Shown: positions 57,589 to 64,000 of the stretch, in pieces
Position numbering within the stretch: the first letter of the stretch is position 1
Layout of the letters: every line of letters begins with the position of its first letter
NCBI GenBank assembly: GCA_028641055.1
Contig: CM054062.1
Location: 182,899,958-182,963,957, forward strand
DNA from: Alopecurus myosuroides
Lineage: Eukaryota; Streptophyta; Magnoliopsida; Poales; Poaceae
Length of the DNA stretch: 64,000 nucleotides
Direction of reading: 5' to 3'
Notes under the pieces: generated by a model
Database searches by the model: none
The model's input: only the letters and a program-made list of their open reading frames with translations
Told to the model about the DNA's origin: nothing
Translations under genes and position numbers: made by a program

Positions 57589-59514
57589 CTAAGAAAAAAG
57601 TCTTCCCAAAACAACTGGACAAGAAGCATTGCATTCAATATTCAAGACAAAAAAATCAATAGGGACAAGATTATTATTAACCATGATAAGAGCATCATCA
57701 ACTCTCCCCAAAGGTTTCTTTCTAACATTATCAATAAGACGAATTTCCAAATAACAAGGTTCCAATGGTGGTAAATCAAGAATATCATAAAGTTTCTTGG
57801 GCATAACAGAGATACTAGCACAAAGATCACATAGAACATTGCAATCAAAATCATTAACTTTCATTTTAATAATATGTTCCCAACCATCATCTAGCTTCCT
57901 AGGGATAGAGGATTCACATCTGAATTCATCCTCTCTAATTTGCATGAGAGAATTTGTAATATGTTTTGTGAAAGCCATATTCATAGCACTAGCATTAGGA
58001 CAACTAGCAAGATTTTGTAAGAACTTAATCACTTAAGTTATGTTGCAATCATCAAATTCAATATCATTTTTATCAAATATAATGGGACCATTGTCTCCCA
58101 TGTTTATAAAAAATTTCAGCACTTTTATCAGGAGCATTTTTAGCAGTTTCAGGCAATTTTGCAATTTTACTAGCAGGAGTGTTTCCAACACCAATTACTT
58201 CACCATTGATAGTAGAAGGTTTTCTAGCATGATATGGTTTAGTTTTACTAGTGGTGGTAATGGTGCAAACATTAGTTATATTATTCTTTCTAGCTATTTC
58301 ATCTTCTCTTTCCCATCTAGCATGCAATTCAGCTAACATTCTAACATTGTCATCAATTAGAACTTGGATAGCATTCAAAGTTTTACTTTCTTTAACATCA
58401 TGAGGCATAACCTTTAGTGTCAGAAAATGAACATCAAGAGCAAGGCTATCAACTTTAGAAGCAAGAACATTAATTTTACCAAAATTTTCCTCAACAGATT
58501 TATTGAACGCAGTTTGTGTACTAATAAAATTCTTAAGCATGTTCTCAAGATCAGAGGGTACACTTTTATTTCTGTTATAGGAGTTACCATAAGAATTACC
58601 ATAAGCATTGCTATTATTAGGAGGATATGGCCTATAATTGTTGCTACCAAAATTATTCCTATAAGCATTGGTGTTGAAATTTTTATTTTTAATGAAGTTC
58701 ACATCAACCTGCTCTTCTTGAGCAACCAAAGAGGCTAAAGGAACATTATTTGGATCAATAGGAGCATGGCCATTCACAATATAGACAAAATAGCATCAAG
58801 TCTATCGCTCAAAGAGGAGGTTTCTTCAATAGAATTTACCTTCTTACCAGTTGTAGCTCTCTTAGTATGCCATTCAGAATAATTTACCATCATATTATCA
58901 AAAAGCTTTGTTGCTGCCCCCAAACTTATGGACATAAAGGTTCCTCCAGAAGCTGAATCCATAAGGTTTCTTGAAGAAAAATTCAGACCTGCATAAAAGG
59001 TCTGGATGATCATCCAAGTAGTCAGTCCATGAGTGGGACAATTCTTTACTAAAGATTTCATTCTTTCCCAAGCTTTAGCAACATGCTCATTATCAAGTTG
59101 CTTAAAATTCATAATGCTACTTCTCAAAGAAATAATCTTAGCAGGAGGATAATATTTTCCAATGAAAGCATCTTTAAACATAGTCCAAGAATCAATACTA
59201 TTTCTAGGCAAAGATAGCAACCATTCTTTAGCTCTTCCTCTCAAAGAGAAAGGAAACAATTTAAGTTTAATAATATCTCAATCTACATCTTTATATTTAT
59301 GCATCTCACATAGTTCAACAAAATTATTAAGATGGGCAGCAGCATCATCAGTACTAACACCAGAAAATTTCTATCTCATAACAAGGTTTAACAAGGCAAG
59401 ATTAATCTCATAAAAATCAGCAGTAGGAGCAAGTGGAGCAATAGGTGTGCTAATGAAATCATTATTGTTGGTGCTAGTAAAGTCACGCAACTTTGTGTTT
59501 TCAGGAGTAGTCAT
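57589..59514 (-). pseudogene. Gag-protease of element J, multiply broken
   Basis: Minus-strand frame from ATG 59514 (MTTPENTKLRDF). The gag domain includes GRAKEWLLSLP and SWTMFKDAFIGKYYPP. The protease ends near 57589, with VMPKKLYDILDLPPLE and a domain end of GRLFS where relatives have GRPFL. Lesions I can see: stops in the first 90 codons (TAG, TGA), a frameshift near 58777, a compensating one near 58115, TAA at 58035-58033, an extra T near 57600, and the protease active site reading DLCAS where Athila proteases have DLGAS. It is therefore inactive; its RNA or LTRs could still be mobilised by others. Confidence 0.85.
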
Positions 59515-59670
59515 TTTAACAAGATTAAAATAGGAATAAAACTACAACTAGATTAAGAACTTGTTTGTGTGTTTTTGAATAAAGAGAAGCAAACAGGACA
59601 AAACAAGCAAAACTAAAACAAAGTAAAGATATTGGAAGGAGAGACTCCCCTTGCATAAATTCTCCTCCTC

Positions 59671-59686
59671 CCCAGCAACGGCGCCA
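59671..59686 (-). promoter_or_regulatory. Primer-binding site of element J
   Basis: TGGCGCCGTTGCTGGG on the minus strand, eleven bases inside the LTR end at 59698. Confidence 0.75.
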
Positions 59687-59697
59687 GAAAATAAGCT

Positions 59698-60207
59698 TGA
59701 TGGTGCAGGTCTTGCACTGGTTGGGAAACCCCAAGAGGAAGGTAGGATGAGCACAGCACCAATTTTCCCTCAGAAAGAAACCAAGGTTTAATCGACCAGT
59801 AGGAGCAAGGAGTAACTTCAGAAGGTTGAAGCAGCTGAGATGGCAGGGCGCACTACCGGTTCAGAAGCAACGTGGAACCTGCACAACACAATCAGATCAC
59901 TCTGCCCCAATGAAGCAGTGAAGTTGTCAATCTCACCGGTTTTGCTGAACACAAAAAGGTTAAACGTATGGTGGGGAAAACAGTAGGAAAGCAGTAGCAG
60001 CAGTATGAAATCAGTAGGTGATTTATCAGTATGAGGAAAAAGGTCCGGGGTCCACAGTTCACTAGTGATGTCTCTCCGTGAAAGATAAATAACATGTGTG
60101 GTGAACAAACTACAGCTAGGAAATTGACAGAAATGAACTCTGCACCGTAGTGCATATGCAAGACATAAAGATTACTATGTGATTCATGCGGGCATTACAA
60201 CAAGATT
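59698..60207 (-). repeat. Element J 5' LTR (3' portion)
   Basis: Matches the distal part of the J 3' LTR at 30578-31100. It is interrupted at CAAGAT by element G; the remainder lies right of the window. Confidence 0.82.
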
Positions 60208-60800
60208 TGTTGGGGAGATACTGACCCGATAGGCCCATAGGAAAGGATAAAGACTCGGCTGGAGCAAGTTTGGGTGAAGACCTCGTAAAGTGATGATGGG
60301 TCGGGTATCGTTGATGGGCCGGCACCTGTGTTGGTAACCCGGCTCAAGGGAAAGAAGTTCTAGAAGACCCAGAAGGCGATGTAAACCGTGAAGTCCAAGA
60401 CTTGGGGGTCACGGAGAGTAATTTAGGGTTATGCGTAGACCCCGAATAGGACTCCGGAGGTATCTTGTAAGGAAAGCCATGAAACCGGGTGTTATATAAA
60501 CCGGTCCTCCTGGCATAGATCCGTGAGACTAAGAGATTTCGAGTAGAAACCCTAGACTCAAGGTACACGAGTGTAGTATTTGTAACCCTAGATTTGGAGT
60601 CTCGGCGACATTGCAGTCCGAGCCTCTAGATCGATAGTTAATAAGATCCCAGCTGGAAGTAAGTTATTATCTCCCATGGAGAGGCTGAACCAGGATAATC
60701 CTTGTGTCCAATTCGAGCTAAACCCTCTCGCAAACACCAAAGTCGATTTGCCCCAAACTAAGTTACCTCTGGTAACGTCTGCCGTGACTATCCCACGACA
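60208..60800 (+). repeat. Element G 5' LTR
   Basis: 593 bp. A TATATAAA box at 60493-60500 and an ATG at 60676 that opens gag within the LTR, as in A. Confidence 0.85.
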
Positions 60801-63800
60801 GTTGGCGCCCACCGTGGGGCCTACGTCCAAAGGTGTTTACATCACGGGAGTAGCTCTAGAAAGCATGAAGAACCTTGTTGTCGGCGAGAACGTCACCAAC
60901 CCCGAAGGAGAGAAGATTGTCGATGATTCTGGTTGGGGGCCAGAGTCGAACTTGCTGGAAACCGGATCCGTCGTCACGATCGGCTGCGTCAACATCTTCG
61001 TGGGTATGGTACGTACGTCTGGTTTAATTCCTGACAATAATGAGTACGATTCTGTGTCAGGGGCTACCACTTGCGTTTAATCGGATGGCGAAGAGTCGGT
61101 AGGAACGGCAGAACCGAAGGTATCACCCACCACGAAGAGGGAACATGCGGAGGAGCCGGCATGGACCCCGCGTGGCCGGGTGAATGAGGATGACGATATC
61201 GAATCTATCCTGCATCTGCTCGAAGATCGGTATGAGGAGGATAGCTGCGAAGAAGAAGAATATGAATCTTCACCAGGCATTGCGCGCCGAGTCGCGGTCT
61301 ACACAGCCCCTACGATAAATCTAAACTAGGGTGATGTGACATTAGCCGCAACCGGTGCGGTGCATGCGCTGGCCCAACAACAGACTCCGGTTAATGCAAA
61401 CCTGGCTGGAGCCCGGGTCGATGGCGAGCAAACGTCCGTCACAAGCGAAACAGGCGAAACTGCCCATCACAGGAACATGTTCGGGTTTAGGGTGAACAGA
61501 ACGGCCGGTGCGGGAACTTTACACGCACCAAATCCGGCTCTGTTCAGCAACAACTTGATCTTGGATCCCACAGTATTGGCTACGGTGATAACCCCGGAGA
61601 ATGCGGCGGCCCGGGCCATAGACCTGGATGTGGCCCGCCGAGCACTGGAACAGCAGAGGAGAGATGTAGAAGCCGATAAATTACAGATGACCGTGCGTCA
61701 ACATCAATTGGATGAGTTAGAGGATCGTATACAGACACAAACGACTAGGGCATATAATCAGAGGCATCAGACGAGACTGCCTGTGACGGGCGGGGCCCTA
61801 CAGCCGGCCGTGTTGTTTGTTACACCCCAAGACCAGCCGATCCCGATTGTGAATCAAGGAACCGGGTATGCAGGAGCAACGCTTGGGGGACAACCAGCTA
61901 ATGTGCCGACCGGGTCACCTGTACTACCTATTGGGGTGACTGGGGGTGATGCTGTGAAACCACCACCGTCACGATTTCATACCCCACCGGGTCACTTCAA
62001 TAACCCTATGGACAACGTGTACGCCGCAACCTTAGCGCTCGGCCGTATTCCACTAGGAGAATCACCTCAAGCGATAGAGACCCGGAGGGCTATAGAGATG
62101 TTACGCACCGTGGTGGCCCAGCAAGCCAATTACCCGGACAACAGGAGCGGGATGCATGGCACGCCATACATCAGCCGGCAGGAAGGCAATACAAGGAATC
62201 TTCAGTCGGCATCAGCTCGACGGAGGGCAGAGCAGCAGCAAATGCCGCCTCCTCCACTGAGGCCAGCCGCTCCCGCGGTCTCAGTAGCACAGGCTATTGT
62301 GGATAGTTCCCGGGCAAGGCGCGCGGCCGGGTCTGCAGTCCGAGGTCCAGTAGTTGGCGTGCCTCCCGCTGCAGCCACCGAGGTTTCACGCGTTTCGAGA
62401 GCAAGGCCAGTGTTGACAAACTTAGCCGGACCCAAATGCTTATCAGACTCTATCAGGGCCGAGCCTTATCCGGACAAGTTCAAGGAGCCGGGTAAAGTTG
62501 TCAACTATGAGCCAACCATGGATCCTGAGACCTGGTTAAGCAGTTATGAGATGGCCATGTCTATTCGCAACGCTTCAGAAAAGCTCCAAGCCAATTTTAT
62601 GTATCTCATGATGTCTGAAGGAGCAGCTAAACTATGGTTCAATAACCTGCTTGAGAAGTCTATCAGTTCATGGAGCAATCTCAAGTCGGCTTTCGTCAAG
62701 CACTTTCATGTAACTTGCAGGAAATTATACACGATTGGCGACTTGGATCGGTGTGTGCAGAGAAAGGGAGAGTCGGCACACAGCTGGGTACGCCGAGTCA
62801 TGGAGATACTCCACTCTTCCACTGATATCCAGCCCAAGGATGCGATACAAGCTATGGCGAAAACATGCAAATATACGCCCTTGGTGCAAAAATTAGTACG
62901 CATGAAATCCAGCAGGCACATTTCAGAAATTACTATGGGGGAGCTAATGGACGCGTGCAATAAGCATGCCTCCACTGACACCACAGAAGAGGATATCTAG
63001 GAAAAGAAGGGAAAGACTGGTGTGAGCGATAACGGAAGAACCGGTAATGGGGCTGCGCCAAATAATAATGGAGGTAACAATGGTGGCAATGGAAACAACC
63101 AGCATAAACGTCCATATGAGGGAGGCTCCGAATTAGTCGCCAGTGCTGAAGCCGGGTTTGCAAGACCCGGAGCAGATGGAAACTTTAACGGAGGAAACTT
63201 CAACGGAGGAAACAATTATCAAGGGCCACCCCGGCCGACTAATCACATAGAAGCTTTCAAGATGCCTTTCCCGCGCCATAGTAGGAACGGTAGGCCGGCT
63301 AATCATTCATTGGAGCAATGTGTGGACCTACGGAGGTGGAAAAACAAAGAAATACAGAAAGCCCTACAAGGCGTAGGCCGGGGAGGAGGACTGGGTCTGG
63401 GTGGAAACCCGGGCAACGGGCCACCCCCCCGCAGGTAACGCAGGAGCTGGCAACCTGGGTAACAACCAAGGTGGTGCAGGGGGCTTTCAGATTAACCCAA
63501 AGCAGCTAGGGCAGTATTATGTTCACACCACCGGAACTTCCAAGAGAGATAGGAAGATACTCAAAAGAGCTGTAAATTCGGTTTCTTCAGGTGTTCCAAG
63601 ATACCTGAGATGGTCAGATCAGGAAGTAACAAGGAGTAGGAGGGATCACCCGGAAGCAATAGAACATCCGGGTGTGCTAGCTTTGGTGGTAGCGCCGCAG
63701 GTCAATGGCTATGAGCTAAAGAAGGTTCAGATGGATGGCGGGAGCAGTATCAATATCCTATATTGGGAGACCTTTTTAAGTATGGGGCTCAAGGAGTCTC

Positions 63801-64000
63801 AGCTGCAGAAAAGCTCCACAGTTTTCCACGGAATCGTGCCAGGACATTCGGCCTGCCCTGAGGGAAAGATAACACTGGAGGTTGCATTTGGAGAATCCAA
63901 GAATAATTACAGAGTAGAGTGGCTCACATTCGAGCTGGTGAAGTTGCATAGCCCTTATCATGCACTGTTTGGAAGGTCGGCTTACGCCAAATTCATGGCA
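60676..64000 (+). pseudogene. Gag-protease of element G, broken by stops and a frameshift
   Basis: Aligns with the A polyprotein along its length. In-frame stops are TAA at 61078 (A has CAA), TAG near 61327 (A has CAA) and TAG at 62998. An extra C in the run at 63424-63430 shifts the frame, producing TAA at 63436. The gag core (WLSSYEMAMSIRNAS) and the protease motif DGGSS (about 63734) are otherwise well kept. The window ends inside the protease region at KFMA. Confidence 0.85.
60803..60820 (+). promoter_or_regulatory. Primer-binding site of element G
   Basis: TGGCGCCCACCGTGGGGC, identical to that of A. Confidence 0.75.

Larger units (their letters stand above)
30578..60207 (-). mobile_element. 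Element J: degenerate Athila-type gag-protease element, split by E, 5' end beyond window
   Basis: On the minus strand: the 5' LTR (60207-59698, further part cut off by G), primer site, gag-protease pseudogene (59514-57589), non-coding part, polypurine region, and 3' LTR (54680-53675 continuing 31137-30578). Removing E restores a continuous 1566-bp LTR with a single GGGTA at the join. No RT, RNase H or integrase is present. The family is Sabrina/WHAM-like by LTR and protease type; the name is tentative. Confidence 0.85.
60208..64000 (+). mobile_element. Element G: Tat-type LTR retrotransposon, 3' part outside window
   Basis: LTR from TGTTGGGGAGATA (60208, within a base) to CACGACA (60800), the same primer site as A, and a gag-protease region homologous to A but broken. 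It is inserted in J's 5' LTR. The LTR differs from that of A outside the promoter and 3' end, so it is a related, not identical, family. Confidence 0.85.

Noticed and set aside
1..64000. Host genes, CRISPR arrays, rRNA or bacterial-type operons
   Set aside because: None seen; all recognisable coding sequence belongs to LTR retrotransposons.

Overview
The window is a repeat-only stretch of a large plant genome, most likely a Triticeae grass (wheat, barley or a relative). I base this on LTR-retrotransposon architecture that I recognise from that group: Athila-type elements whose LTRs start TGATAC and whose primer site reads TGGYGCCGTTGC, Tat-type gag-protease elements, and Del/Tekay-type chromoviruses with LTRs above 4 kb. 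I see no ordinary host gene, rRNA, canonical tRNA gene or CRISPR array. Essentially every base can be assigned to one of eight nested LTR elements, labelled A to J here (no B or C).

Layout. A (1-9759, +) is a Tat-type element cut by the window edge. It has an intact gag-protease ORF, a pol that stops at the start of the reverse transcriptase, and an antisense seven-exon gene. A sits in the 5' LTR of H (9760-28949, +), a non-autonomous Athila-type element. D (13497-26984, +; target duplication CTCTG) is a chromovirus with 4.29-kb LTRs and a nearly intact gag-pol, inserted in H. I (28950-30577, +) is a lone LTR. J (30578-60207 and beyond, -) is a degenerate Athila-type gag-protease element. E (31138-53669, +; duplication GGGTA) is a second chromovirus and lies in J's 3' LTR. 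F (33811-42518, +; duplication CCTTT) lies in E's 5' LTR and is two 4.1-kb LTRs around only 501 bp. G (60208-64000 and beyond, +) is a Tat-type element with a broken gag, inserted in J's 5' LTR.

Two things stand out as possibly undescribed. First, element A carries on its antisense strand a complete gene model: TATA box, untranslated exon, seven coding exons with GT-AG borders and matching phases, and an 811-codon product with a Transposase_28-like N-terminus. Second, the giant LTRs of D, E and F, though diverged, share an unusual internal architecture. Each has a GC-rich leader with a splice donor, a tRNA-like module with Pol III A and B boxes and a T-run, an AT-rich array with a period of about 160 bp, and a short exon ending in an AG|GCAAGT donor. 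In E these exons join in frame, from an ATG, into a 117-residue acidic-tailed protein.

D and E also share nearly the same pol, including the same TAG before the chromodomain, while their gag genes and LTRs differ. This points to module exchange between families. All lengths and identities here were counted by eye; family names are tentative.
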